From Balneolaceae bacterium (lineage in GTDB: Bacteria; Bacteroidota; Rhodothermia; Balneolales; Balneolaceae), in assembly GCA_007123785.1 (NCBI GenBank), contig SLGL01000264.1, positions 1 through 13,398 of the forward strand: a stretch of 13,398 nucleotides of DNA, given 5' to 3'. Each line of letters opens with the position of its first letter. Position 1 is the first letter of the stretch. The notes under the pieces were generated by a model. That model saw nothing but the letters and a program-made list of their open reading frames with translations. It did not search any database and was not told the DNA's origin. This document shows positions 1 to 7,798 of the stretch, in pieces. Both the position numbers and the translations under genes were made by a program.

Positions 1-58
1 CTACAATTTTGTATATTTATTTAAGACAGAACTTGATTGATTAAAGGTTTATAAATGC

Positions 59-89
59 AAAAAACCGCCGGGAATTCTCATCCAGGCGG
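59..89 (-). terminator. Rho-independent terminator downstream of hsp20
   Basis: On the minus strand a 5-bp GC stem (positions 85-89 pairing with 65-69, CCGCC/GGCGG on the plus strand) is followed by six T residues (59-64). It lies about 30 bases past the hsp20 stop codon, where an intrinsic terminator for that gene would be expected. The loop is long (15 nt), with two further possible G-C pairs inside it. Confidence 0.7.
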
Positions 90-120
90 CTTTATGCTAT
101 TTGTTTTCGTTAATTAATCA

Positions 121-567
121 CTATGAAATTTCAATTCTTCGTCCTGCTTTTTCTTTTAATTTGGTCAGAGATATTACAAGAACACCGTTTTCATACTGAG
201 CTTTGATCTTGTCGGCATCTACCACATTTGGCAGCGGCAGTGAACGGCTGAAGCGGCCAAAACGGCTTTCTACTCTGTGATAACGGCGTCCGTTTTCTTC
301 TCCATTTCTGTAGGCCCTGCGCTCACCGCTGATAGTCAGTACATTGTCGTTCAGGCTGATGTCGAAATCGTTTTTATCCATACCTGGAAGCTCAACAGTA
401 ACTTCGAACATTTTTGCTGTTTCATATACATTCAGTTCAGGAGTGAACGAACCTTCAGTCCAGTGAAAAGCATCCTCAAAAATATCATCCAGCCAGGTAG
501 AAAGGCTGAGCGGGGTATTTATTCTGGGACGTGCAAGAGTCGGGACATTTTCTCTTCTCATCAACAT
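121..567 (-). CDS. hsp20: Hsp20/alpha-crystallin family small heat-shock protein
   Basis: Small heat-shock proteins are ATP-independent holdase chaperones that oligomerise in the cytoplasm and bind unfolding proteins. The 148-aa length is typical. After a variable N-terminal arm (about 1-42), the alpha-crystallin domain runs from ELNVYET to about residue 140. It includes the family motif VELPGMDKNDFDISLNDNVL, the FGRFSRSLPLP segment and the beta-strand stretch ENGVLVISL. The C-terminal RRIEIS supplies the I-x-I motif that docks into a neighbouring subunit. The ATG at 567 is chosen because a full AAGGAGG lies 8 nt upstream; a second in-frame ATG follows two codons later. The gene stands alone, with a terminator downstream and a 271-bp leader/promoter region upstream. 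No CIRCE element is visible there. Family assignment is near certain; heat induction is assumed. Confidence 0.96.
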   Translation of the reverse strand: MLMRRENVPTLARPRINTPLSLSTWLDDIFEDAFHWTEGSFTPELNVYETAKMFEVTVELPGMDKNDFDISLNDNVLTISGERRAYRNGEENGRRYHRVESRFGRFSRSLPLPNVVDADKIKAQYENGVLVISLTKLKEKAGRRIEIS

Positions 568-575
568 AATTATAA

Positions 576-582
576 CCTCCTT
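576..582 (-). promoter_or_regulatory. Strong ribosome binding site of hsp20
   Basis: The minus strand reads AAGGAGG here, 8 nt before the ATG at 567. Most other genes in this window show no such motif, so this gene is probably translated unusually efficiently. The site also fixes the start codon. Confidence 0.85.
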
Positions 583-742
583 AATTAATGATTTTAGTTT
601 ACAAAGATTACAAGAACATTGAGTGGTACTGCTCTGCAGTTTTTTTAAGATATGACTGCCTCAGATACCTGTTAATACTACACACAAACAGTGTGCCAAA
701 ACTATTAAAACCATATTTAATGATGGCTGAATCAACCCATAT

Positions 743-779
743 CTGACAAATTTTACGAACATGTTTTTCATTTTGTCAG
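743..779. promoter_or_regulatory. Nested palindrome upstream of hsp20, possible operator
   Basis: An 8-bp perfect inverted repeat CTGACAAA (743-750) / TTTGTCAG (772-779) surrounds an 8-bp palindrome AACATGTT (758-765). The two centres differ by only half a base. The site is about 175 bp upstream of the hsp20 start and about 60 bp past the aacS stop. It is not followed by a T-run on either strand, so a terminator is unlikely. A dyad operator or a structured 3' end of the aacS mRNA are both possible. Confidence 0.3.
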
Positions 780-838
780 TCTTGAAATGAAAAAACGTCA
801 AACAGAAACAACAGCCAATGTCGCAGATCTTTTTAAAT

Positions 839-2842
839 CTACCGGCCCTTCAGCCGCTCTTTTGCAAATGTGACAAAAATATCCAAAGCTTCAGGATTTT
901 TCATCGAATCGCGGCTGGCGGCTTTATCGGCAGGGTCACCCTGAAGGATTCGCTGAACCGGTTTTTCCATTTTCTTTCCGCTCAGAGTGTATGGAATCTG
1001 TTCCACACACACGACTTCATCCGGTACAAACCGCGGTGAAATCCGTTCCTTGATATTATCAGCTATCGACCTTTCAAGCTCTTCATTCACTTCATCTCCC
1101 TCCTCAAGCTGTACAAACAACGGCATATACCAGCTATTATCTTCCTGTTCCAGGCTTACCACCAGGCTGTCTTTTACACGGGTTTCCAGGTCCACTGCCC
1201 GGTAAATCTCACTGGTTCCGATCCGCACCCCCATCCGGTTCAGAGTGGCATCAGAACGTCCGTAAATAACACAGGAGCCGCGGGGAGTAATTTTTAACCA
1301 GTCGCCGTGACGCCATACCCCGGGAAACATCTCAAAATAGCTTTCACGGTATCGATTGCCATCCTCATCCCCCCAAAAATAGAGTGGCATGCACGGCATC
1401 GGTTCGGTGATCACCATTTCTCCGACCTCATCCGTCACTGGCTCACCATGTTCATCAAATGCCTGTACATTTGCACCGAGTGTGCGGCACTGAATCTCCC
1501 CGGCGTGAACCGGATGCAGCGGGTTCCCGCTCACAAAACTGCTGCAGATATCCGTTCCCCCGCTTGTTGAATAAAGCCAAATGTTTCTGCCTACATACTC
1601 ATACACCCACTGAAAGGCTTCAGGCGGCAGGGGAGAGCCGGTTGAGCCCATACTTTTCAGCTTTTCCAGATTGTAGGTTTTACCCGGTTCCAGTTTCTGT
1701 TTCATGCAGTTGATCAGGTATGCAGCGCTGGAACCAAAAGAGGTAGCTCCGGTTTTTTCACAAAATTTCCAGAGCACTCCGGGATCGGGATAACCGGGGC
1801 TGCCATCATACAACAGTGCGGTCGAGTCTTTTAACAGGGAAGCTACCACCACATTCCACATCATCCAGCCGGTGGTGCTGAACCAGAAAAAGCGGTCTCC
1901 CTCTTTCAGATCTGCATGAAATTCCCTGTATTTGAGATGTTCCAGCAACATACCGCCATGACCGTGAACTATTGGCTTCGGCAGGCCGGTCGTACCCGAT
2001 GAGTACAATACCCAGAGCGGATGGCTGAACGGAACCGGTTCGATTCTGAAATCACCGGGATCGCTGAATTCCAGGTGGTCCCAGAGAACCGTATCGGCCG
2101 GATTGTGAAGTCTGGAGAGATCCGGTTCTTTGTTAATCATTGATAGTAGAACTGTGTATTCCAGCCCCGGCAGTTCACGCTGAAGCCTGGCAATCCGATC
2201 CATTCGATCAAACGTTTTTCCGCCGTACCGATAACCGTCAACAGCTATGAGCACCTTCGGTTTGATCTGCCCGAACCGGTCGATGACACTGTCGGCCCCA
2301 AAATCGGGTGAGCAGCACGACCAAACAGCCCCGATGGATGCGGTAGCCAGCATGGCGATGACCGCTTCAGGTATATTGTTGATGTAGGCTGCAACACGAT
2401 CTCCCTTTTTTACCCCAAGCTCTTGAAGCGCCGAAGCAACGGCCGCTGTTTTCTGATGGAGTTCCTCCCAGCCAATTTCCCTCAGCTCCAGAGATTCATC
2501 GGAACTGATAATGGCGGGAAAAGAAAAATTACGGTGCCTGAACACTTGTTCCACAAAATTCAGCTCAGCTCCTTCAAACCATTCGGCTCCCGGCATCTCT
2601 CTGTTTTTAAGCACTGATGTGTACGGTTTTGCTGCTTTGATATCAAAATATTCCCAGATGATTTCCCAGAACTCCTCGATCTCATCGGCCGACCATTGCC
2701 AGAGCTCATCATACGATCTAAAATGTTTTCCCTTCTTTTTCGCCAGCCATTTATTGAATATGGTGAGATTGGCCTGTTCGATCTGTTTCTGTGAAGGTTC
2801 CCAAAGCAGTGTACCTTCGGTAATGGGTTGTTTCTTCATCAT
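839..2842 (-). CDS. aacS: Acetoacetyl-CoA synthetase (acetoacetate--CoA ligase)
   Basis: This cytoplasmic enzyme activates acetoacetate to acetoacetyl-CoA via an acyl-adenylate, feeding ketone bodies or poly-hydroxybutyrate breakdown products into central metabolism. The 667-aa protein is full length for the family. The N-terminal ACS-type cap (about 30-100) is followed by the ANL adenylating domain: phosphate loop LYSSGTTGLPKP at about 279-290, FWFSTTGWMMWN at 319-330, STSGGTD at 425-431, and YGRSDATLNRMGVRIG at 527-542. The C-terminal lid carries YTLSGKKMEKPVQ with the presumed catalytic lysine at about 623. The C-terminal KNPEALDIF resembles the SNPETLDLY tail of animal AACS, which favours acetoacetate over acetate as substrate. 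The start at 2842 is the first of two adjacent ATGs and has no clear Shine-Dalgarno. The gene appears monocistronic. Confidence 0.93.
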   Translation of the reverse strand: MMKKQPITEGTLLWEPSQKQIEQANLTIFNKWLAKKKGKHFRSYDELWQWSADEIEEFWEIIWEYFDIKAAKPYTSVLKNREMPGAEWFEGAELNFVEQVFRHRNFSFPAIISSDESLELREIGWEELHQKTAAVASALQELGVKKGDRVAAYINNIPEAVIAMLATASIGAVWSCCSPDFGADSVIDRFGQIKPKVLIAVDGYRYGGKTFDRMDRIARLQRELPGLEYTVLLSMINKEPDLSRLHNPADTVLWDHLEFSDPGDFRIEPVPFSHPLWVLYSSGTTGLPKPIVHGHGGMLLEHLKYREFHADLKEGDRFFWFSTTGWMMWNVVVASLLKDSTALLYDGSPGYPDPGVLWKFCEKTGATSFGSSAAYLINCMKQKLEPGKTYNLEKLKSMGSTGSPLPPEAFQWVYEYVGRNIWLYSTSGGTDICSSFVSGNPLHPVHAGEIQCRTLGANVQAFDEHGEPVTDEVGEMVITEPMPCMPLYFWGDEDGNRYRESYFEMFPGVWRHGDWLKITPRGSCVIYGRSDATLNRMGVRIGTSEIYRAVDLETRVKDSLVVSLEQEDNSWYMPLFVQLEEGDEVNEELERSIADNIKERISPRFVPDEVVCVEQIPYTLSGKKMEKPVQRILQGDPADKAASRDSMKNPEALDIFVTFAKERLKGR

Positions 2843-2977
2843 CGGGTTCTTTTCATTTGAAATTGCAAGAAACTTTGTTTGTTAGTTGAAAGAGGATGAT
2901 TATTAAATTACGTTTATAAATACGAATTCATTACAAATTGGTTATTCAGAAACAGAGTTGCAATAACCAAAATAGAA

Positions 2978-3127
2978 GGAGGCTTTGCAAAATCTTATGT
3001 ACGGACATTTCGACTTCACTCAGCTCCGCTTCGTTGCGCTCAATCGGACGATATGCTTCATTCGGAGTGAAATGGTGAGAAAATCGAGCAATAAAGTTGA
3101 ATAATGCCCGAGTTTTGAATAGCCTCC
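2978..3127. repeat. 150-bp inverted-repeat element, probable non-autonomous IS remnant
   Basis: The ends are GGAGGCTTTGCAAAA (2978-2992) and TTTTGAATAGCCTCC (3113-3127), which match as inverted repeats at 13 of 15 positions. The interior contains TCGACTTC (3010-3017) and TTGCGCTCAATCGGACGA (3034-3051), the type of sequence dispersed in Bacteroidota-like intergenic regions. I see no convincing target-site duplication and no transposase. The element ends 60 bp before the aminotransferase start, so it may carry or disrupt that gene's promoter. Confidence 0.55.
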
Positions 3128-3187
3128 CAAAAAGCAAACTGTTTTGCAGAGGACACACAACATCACTGAACGTACACCCAGACAACC

Positions 3188-4477
3188 ATGCCATCCATCA
3201 ACTCACTTAACTTAAACGTCAGCAATCTATCCAAGTCTGCAACCCTGGCCATTAATGAGCGATGCCGGGAAATGCGGAAAAAGGGAAAAAAGATTTATAA
3301 TTTTGGGTTGGGGCAGTCTCCGTTTCCTGTACCTGAGCCGGTTCGCAAAGCCCTCGCCGATAACGCGCACCAAAAAGACTATCTCGCGGTTGAAGGACTC
3401 CCGGAACTTCGTCATGCTATTGCCGATTACTACAGTAAAAGAAACGGCTGTTCCTACGACTATCATCAGGTGCTTATCGGCCCCGGTTCCAAAGAGCTGA
3501 TGTTTCTGCTTCAGCTTGTCTATTACGGCGACCTGGTCATACCAATCCCAAGCTGGGTTTCATACGCACCCCAGGCACGTATTTTGGGCAGGCAGGTACA
3601 GTGGCTGCCAACAACAGCCGAAAACAGCTGGATGCTCTCAGCAGAAATGCTGGACAAACATTGCCATGAAGATCCTGAACGGCCGCGCATTGTCATCATC
3701 AATTATCCGTCTAATCCTACTGGAACCACACTGGACGAAAATCATCTGAAAGAGGTGGCCGAAGTAGCTGGAAAATATGATGTGGTACTGCTATCCGACG
3801 AAATATACAGTGAGCTTCACTATGAAAATAATCATCTTTCCATTGCCCGATATTATCCTGAAGGAACCATTATCAGCGGCGGACTGAGCAAGTGGTGCGG
3901 TGCAGGTGGTTGGCGGCTGGGTGCTTTTGTTTTTCCGAAGTCTCAGAGCCGACTGCTGAAATCGATGTCTGTTGCAGCCAGCGAAACGTTCACATCCACG
4001 TGTGCTCCGGTGCAATATGCGGCCGTTACAGCCTATCGCAAAAATCCCGAGATTGATGAATACCTGCGCAAATGCCGCCATATACTGAAAATGCTGGGAC
4101 GTTACTGTTCATTGAATATGCGATCAGCAGGAATCAGCGTTCCCGAACCGGAAGGAGGGTTCTATCTGTTTCCCGATTTCGGAAAATTCAGAGAACAGCT
4201 TGCTAAAAAATCGGTTACTGATAACAAAAGCCTTTGTGAATATCTCCTGACAAGAACCGGAATTGCAACTCTATACGGTTCTGCTTTTGGTTGTCCGGCA
4301 TCTGATTTATCCCTCCGCATGGCATTTGTTGATTTCGACGGAACAAGAGCACTTCGTTTATACGATGAACACAAACCTTCTGACAAAAACGAAAAAAAGT
4401 TTCTGGCCCATGCATGTCCCTATGTACTTGAAGGAGTGCAGCGACTCACAGACGAAGTAAACTCCTGGAAGAGTTGA
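3188..4477 (+). CDS. Class I/II PLP-dependent aminotransferase (aspartate aminotransferase fold)
   Basis: Fold-type I aminotransferases transfer an amino group between an amino acid and a 2-oxo acid in the cytoplasm using pyridoxal phosphate. The 429-aa protein has the full set of family residues: GPGSKEL at 98-104 near the cofactor phosphate, NYPSNPTGT at 172-180 with the cofactor-contacting Asn176, DEIYSEL at 204-210 with Asp204 for the PLP ring nitrogen, and SGGLSKWCGAGGWRLG at 230-245 with Schiff-base Lys235. LRMAF at 376-380 supplies Arg377 for the substrate carboxylate. Asp/aromatic-type or kynurenine-type specificity cannot be settled from sequence. The ATG at 3188 has no Shine-Dalgarno, and the gene is flanked by repeat elements on both sides, so it is probably transcribed alone. 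It converges with the 199-aa membrane protein gene. Confidence 0.92.
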   Translation: MPSINSLNLNVSNLSKSATLAINERCREMRKKGKKIYNFGLGQSPFPVPEPVRKALADNAHQKDYLAVEGLPELRHAIADYYSKRNGCSYDYHQVLIGPGSKELMFLLQLVYYGDLVIPIPSWVSYAPQARILGRQVQWLPTTAENSWMLSAEMLDKHCHEDPERPRIVIINYPSNPTGTTLDENHLKEVAEVAGKYDVVLLSDEIYSELHYENNHLSIARYYPEGTIISGGLSKWCGAGGWRLGAFVFPKSQSRLLKSMSVAASETFTSTCAPVQYAAVTAYRKNPEIDEYLRKCRHILKMLGRYCSLNMRSAGISVPEPEGGFYLFPDFGKFREQLAKKSVTDNKSLCEYLLTRTGIATLYGSAFGCPASDLSLRMAFVDFDGTRALRLYDEHKPSDKNEKKFLAHACPYVLEGVQRLTDEVNSWKS

Positions 4478-4511
4478 GAATCAATATTTTATATTTATCA
4501 GTTACGTTGAA

Positions 4512-4604
4512 CTAACCCGGATTTCTAACTAAGAAATTTGGTTATGGGCAAAACGTCACGGAAATGTTGGCGGAAAAAATATCCTGGTGAAAAATCCGGG
4601 CTAA
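4512..4604. mobile_element. Very small MITE-like element with 9-bp TIRs and CTAA direct repeats
   Basis: Perfect 9-bp terminal inverted repeats CCCGGATTT (4516-4524) and AAATCCGGG (4592-4600) bound an 85-bp segment; the match reaches 10 of 11 with the next two bases. The segment is flanked directly by CTAA on both sides (4512-4515 and 4601-4604), as expected for a 4-bp target-site duplication. A local hairpin ATTTCT/AGAAAT lies just inside the left end. It carries no coding sequence and sits between two convergent genes. Family assignment is open; IS1380-type elements make 4-bp duplications. Confidence 0.45.
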
Positions 4605-4617
4605 AATCACTTTTAGC
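4600..4617 (-). terminator. Hairpin just past the 199-aa gene, possible terminator
   Basis: GCTAAAA (4600-4606) pairs perfectly with TTTTAGC (4611-4617) around a 4-nt loop, 6 bp beyond the minus-strand stop codon at 4624. On the minus strand the stem is followed by CCGGATTTTT, so a short T-run starts 5 nt later. The stem is AT-rich and overlaps the end of the small element at 4512-4604, so terminator function is uncertain. It may also serve the convergent aminotransferase transcript. Confidence 0.35.
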
Positions 4618-4623
4618 AAACCG

Positions 4624-5223
4624 TTAATCTTCGCGCCCGATCAATCCCAGAAACACACCCACGAACAGAGCAAAGCCGGTCCAGGACAATAGATGAAGCG
4701 GAGCATATTCCCCGTGAACAACCTGATCGGTGCTGGAGAACATATACCAGAACAGGCACACCATTAAACCGGTGTAGATGAAGGTAACACCCAAAAACAG
4801 AAATACCCGTCCGAAGGTTGAGATCCATCCGAAAGGATCGTTCTTTAGGTGAACGGTACGTTTCCGAAGGTCGATCCACACATAAAAAAATGTACCCGCC
4901 ACCCCGAATACAAACGCAAAAATCACACCTCCCACATCGCCTATTTCAGCCAGTTCAGTCCAGGGGTCACCAAAATCGAACATAAAAATCACACCAATCA
5001 GCAGGGCCAGCCAAACGCGGGCAAAATGTGATGTGTATTCCCTCGCTGTTTTGAAAATTCCCGCGCCTGGATTCCACGACGGATTCATCTCCCGGTTGCA
5101 TTGCAGGGCATGATAAGCATCGTAACGGTTCAGGCACCACCGCTTCATTTCATCAAGTACCTGCCGGGCATCATCTTGTTTTCGAATCGATGAAAACTCC
5201 GGAGCTTTCACAAGCTGAACCAC
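4624..5223 (-). CDS. Unrecognised four-helix membrane protein
   Basis: I do not recognise the family. The 199-aa product has a hydrophilic N-terminal segment of about 65 residues rich in charged and aromatic residues (DEMKRWCLNRYDAYHALQC), which should be cytoplasmic. Four probable membrane helices follow at about 67-83, 97-117, 138-161 and 177-196. A basic loop RKRTVHLKND at 120-129 marks the inner face between helices 2 and 3. The start is a GTG at 5223, chosen because it is first in the frame after the upstream gene; a GTG four codons later is an alternative. Neither has a clear ribosome binding site. Only 15 bp separate it from the 807-aa gene upstream on the same strand, so co-transcription and possibly translational coupling are likely. 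Function unknown. Confidence 0.8.
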   Translation of the reverse strand: MVQLVKAPEFSSIRKQDDARQVLDEMKRWCLNRYDAYHALQCNREMNPSWNPGAGIFKTAREYTSHFARVWLALLIGVIFMFDFGDPWTELAEIGDVGGVIFAFVFGVAGTFFYVWIDLRKRTVHLKNDPFGWISTFGRVFLFLGVTFIYTGLMVCLFWYMFSSTDQVVHGEYAPLHLLSWTGFALFVGVFLGLIGRED

Positions 5224-5238
5224 GCGGGCTTCTGCGTT

Positions 5239-7662
5239 TTAATCCATTGCTTCATCGGCAAGCTGTTTCCAAATTGTTTGGAGTGCCTGATCCCAAAGCG
5301 GTAAAATGATCTTGTCTGCTTTAATTTTGTTTGCAGCTCCGGCTGCCCATTTTGTCAGCTCATATTGGTGAAGCCAGCTATCCTTTTCATCACTGGCCTC
5401 CTCAGTTAGTGTATCGCGGATCACAAAAAAAAGTTTTTTCCGAATGGAGGGATTCTCTATTTCCAGCAACAGTTCTACCAGTTGATTACGTACATCATCT
5501 GATCTTTTCAACTCCCGCTCATTCCAAATTGCCAATGCGTGGCTGAAGTCCTGCTCCCATTCCTGTACTTTATCCGTGCTTTCGTCAAGCAGTCTGCCAA
5601 ACATGCTGGCCTCGGCCAGACCCAAAAGCGGTAAAATATGCTGACGAATTTGTTCCAGCTGCTTTTCTATTGCCTGTGCAGTTTCGCCTATCTCAAAACC
5701 GGAATTGAGGTTTTTGAGGTCAAGAAGTTCAGCTTTTGTTTTCAGTGCATCGGCAAGTGTTTGATCCCGTGCCACAATCTCACTCCCTTTTTGAGCGGTA
5801 AATGGCGGCAAACCGGCCCGGTACCAGGCACGGTCAGCCGGCTGAACAATTTCGAGCAGGTCGTGCAGAGTGATTCCTTCGCGAAGCTGTTCGGTACCTG
5901 TTCCCCGCAGTTCGCCTTCAATTCCTTGCAGCAGCTGAACCGGATCGGTTTCATCCCTGAGCAACTCCACCTTTTTCCTGAGCTGCTCCAGTGCACCCCA
6001 AAACGGTGTGGGGCTTTGCGATTTATCAGTTTTATCCCTGTTAAGATATTTCAGTACCTGCTGAAGCGGATATAGCTCACCGTTTGTGCGTTTATATTCG
6101 CGGTCGCTGCAAAGTTCAAGCATGTAGCGGTAAAAGGAGGAACCAGGACGGCGGATAGTAAGCAGGTAGATGTAATGATCGGGCTTAAAACCAGCATCCG
6201 TCGCAAGCAGAAAGCGAACCTGGTGCTCAACGGCATCTGCAAGGATGGGAAGAAAATCAGGGTCAAATCCAGTGGGAATCAACGCGGGAAGCAGTTCATG
6301 ATCGGCCAGGCGATGAATCAATTGCGGATCGAACAGTTTGCGCGAAAGAGATGGTTCCAGTTCCATCAGTCGTTTAATGATGGTAGAGAGAGCCGACTTG
6401 AGCTGGTTACTTTCTGGTAATTCTGCCGGTGTCAGTTTATCATACAGGCCATTGCTTATGAAAAGCAGCATCAACTCTTCCGGCTCCGTCCATTCGGAAT
6501 GGATGCAGAAGTCGATCAAAAAGAAGGCACGATATGTTCGCTCTTCCACAGTAAAGGTTCTCCATCTCGATGCATCAGAAAAGCTGTGCACACTTTTGGC
6601 AAACATGCGGTATTCTTCTTCAGGTTCTTCATGGATGTTGGAATGGTAGAGCTGGTCAACAATAGAGATCGAGTAAGCCGGTTGCGTATCGTCTTGCGGC
6701 TCAAACTTTTTTTGATTTGCCCTCGCCCAGTGGCTCAACCGGGATTGCAAGAACCGGTTGAATCGTCCCTGCCTGGTTTGACCCCCATCAAAACCGGTAA
6801 ACTCCAGCCCCAAATGAATGGAAGTTTCCATCAGTTCATCGAGCAGAAACAGAGCCTGAAGTTTGGTGGCAAGCTGGTCTGCCTGGTTATACTGGTTTAG
6901 TGCACGGTCAAAACAGTGGTGAAACAGTTCACCGGCCGATTCCCCGTGTGCTTTGAGTCTGGCGATCAAAATCCCGGCATTTCTTACCAAATTCCGGTCG
7001 CGGATGGGCTTCGGATCGCTAAAACGGTGTTTGAGCAGTTTTACAGCATACTCTCTGCATTTGGGGTGGATATCTTCCAGCAACAGGCTGCACGAAAGAA
7101 ATGTGATGCTGATGTCGGAATCGGACAGTCCGCTTACTTCTTCCATATCCAGGGGGAAAGGATCACCCCCGGTTGAACGATTTATCAGCCATGAAGCTCG
7201 AACAAGCAGGGCTCTCCGGCGACTCCGCTGATTATTGAGCAGGACGGATGTGTCGGCAGGTATATTCCTTTTTTTACAATACTGCACAAAATAGGAATTA
7301 AGTCGTAAATTTTTTTCCATCTCGCGGCCCAGAACGATAGAGGAGAGCTGGTAGAGAACCGGATCGGATGCCCGGAAAAAGAAGAGGATAAAATCGGTCA
7401 GGCTTTTATCGAGTGTGCCGGTTTCGTTCAGCACTTTCAGCCGGAGGCGGATCTCTTCGCGGTCATTCAGTGATGCCCAGTTGCTCCAGCTTTTTTGAGC
7501 ACTTTTATCGCTGAAGTGACTTACCACCTCAGCCCAGATTTCTTTTCGGTGAAATCCCTGTTTTTGCCCCTTTGAAAGAATCCGGGATACATACACGCCG
7601 GATAAATCCGAATTATCCAGTTCAGACAGGATAAATTCTTTGATATCTTTTTTGAAAGGCAT
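5239..7662 (-). CDS. Large unrecognised, mainly helical soluble protein (807 aa)
   Basis: I do not recognise this protein. It has no signal peptide, no membrane segment, and no Walker, HEXXH, nuclease or kinase motif that I can see. The composition suggests an almost wholly alpha-helical, possibly repeat-type fold: many amphipathic stretches such as ALFLLDELMET (270-280), FFLIDFCIH (380-388), LSTIIKRLMELEPSL (425-439) and NQLVELLLEIENPSIRKKLFFVIRD (726-750). A charged, coiled-coil-prone region lies at about 556-595 and another at 630-680. Residues 140-150 contain a basic patch (NNQRSRRR). The ATG at 7662 begins MPFKKDIKEFIL and lacks a Shine-Dalgarno. The gene starts a probable operon with the 199-aa membrane protein, which suggests a membrane-linked scaffold or complex, but that is inference only. 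Confidence 0.85.
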   Translation of the reverse strand: MPFKKDIKEFILSELDNSDLSGVYVSRILSKGQKQGFHRKEIWAEVVSHFSDKSAQKSWSNWASLNDREEIRLRLKVLNETGTLDKSLTDFILFFFRASDPVLYQLSSIVLGREMEKNLRLNSYFVQYCKKRNIPADTSVLLNNQRSRRRALLVRASWLINRSTGGDPFPLDMEEVSGLSDSDISITFLSCSLLLEDIHPKCREYAVKLLKHRFSDPKPIRDRNLVRNAGILIARLKAHGESAGELFHHCFDRALNQYNQADQLATKLQALFLLDELMETSIHLGLEFTGFDGGQTRQGRFNRFLQSRLSHWARANQKKFEPQDDTQPAYSISIVDQLYHSNIHEEPEEEYRMFAKSVHSFSDASRWRTFTVEERTYRAFFLIDFCIHSEWTEPEELMLLFISNGLYDKLTPAELPESNQLKSALSTIIKRLMELEPSLSRKLFDPQLIHRLADHELLPALIPTGFDPDFLPILADAVEHQVRFLLATDAGFKPDHYIYLLTIRRPGSSFYRYMLELCSDREYKRTNGELYPLQQVLKYLNRDKTDKSQSPTPFWGALEQLRKKVELLRDETDPVQLLQGIEGELRGTGTEQLREGITLHDLLEIVQPADRAWYRAGLPPFTAQKGSEIVARDQTLADALKTKAELLDLKNLNSGFEIGETAQAIEKQLEQIRQHILPLLGLAEASMFGRLLDESTDKVQEWEQDFSHALAIWNERELKRSDDVRNQLVELLLEIENPSIRKKLFFVIRDTLTEEASDEKDSWLHQYELTKWAAGAANKIKADKIILPLWDQALQTIWKQLADEAMD

Positions 7663-7798
7663 TGACGATCGGTTTTGATTTCACCAGGTTAATTTTGTAC
7701 AAGGTTACTGAAACGGAACGGTTCCCGCAAATTTCGAATCTGTGGGTTCATTAGGGATCTATACAAAACCGTCTCAATACTCACTATTCTATACTAAT

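Larger units (their letters stand above)
568..838. other. Spacer between hsp20 and aacS (271 bp)
   Basis: The spacer is AT-rich and should contain the hsp20 promoter and the 3' end of the aacS transcript, since both genes are on the minus strand. I see no convincing promoter boxes, no CIRCE operator, and no intrinsic terminator for aacS. The one clear structure is the nested palindrome at 743-779. Confidence 0.5.

Noticed and set aside
568..838. CIRCE or sigma-32-type heat-shock signals upstream of hsp20
   Set aside because: No TTAGCACTC-N9-GAGTGCTAA is present. A CTTGAAA at 781-787 is on the wrong strand for hsp20 and lacks a matching -10.
2946..3194. 82-codon minus-strand open frame upstream of the aminotransferase
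   Set aside because: It spans almost the whole 150-bp inverted-repeat element, overlaps the aminotransferase start, and its low-complexity translation (RNEAELSEVEMS) is what TCGACTTCACTCAGC-type repeat DNA gives by chance.
5638..6075. Antisense 145-codon frame within the 807-aa gene
   Set aside because: It is fully contained in a long coherent coding frame on the other strand, is Cys/Phe-rich, has no start context, and looks like a shadow frame.
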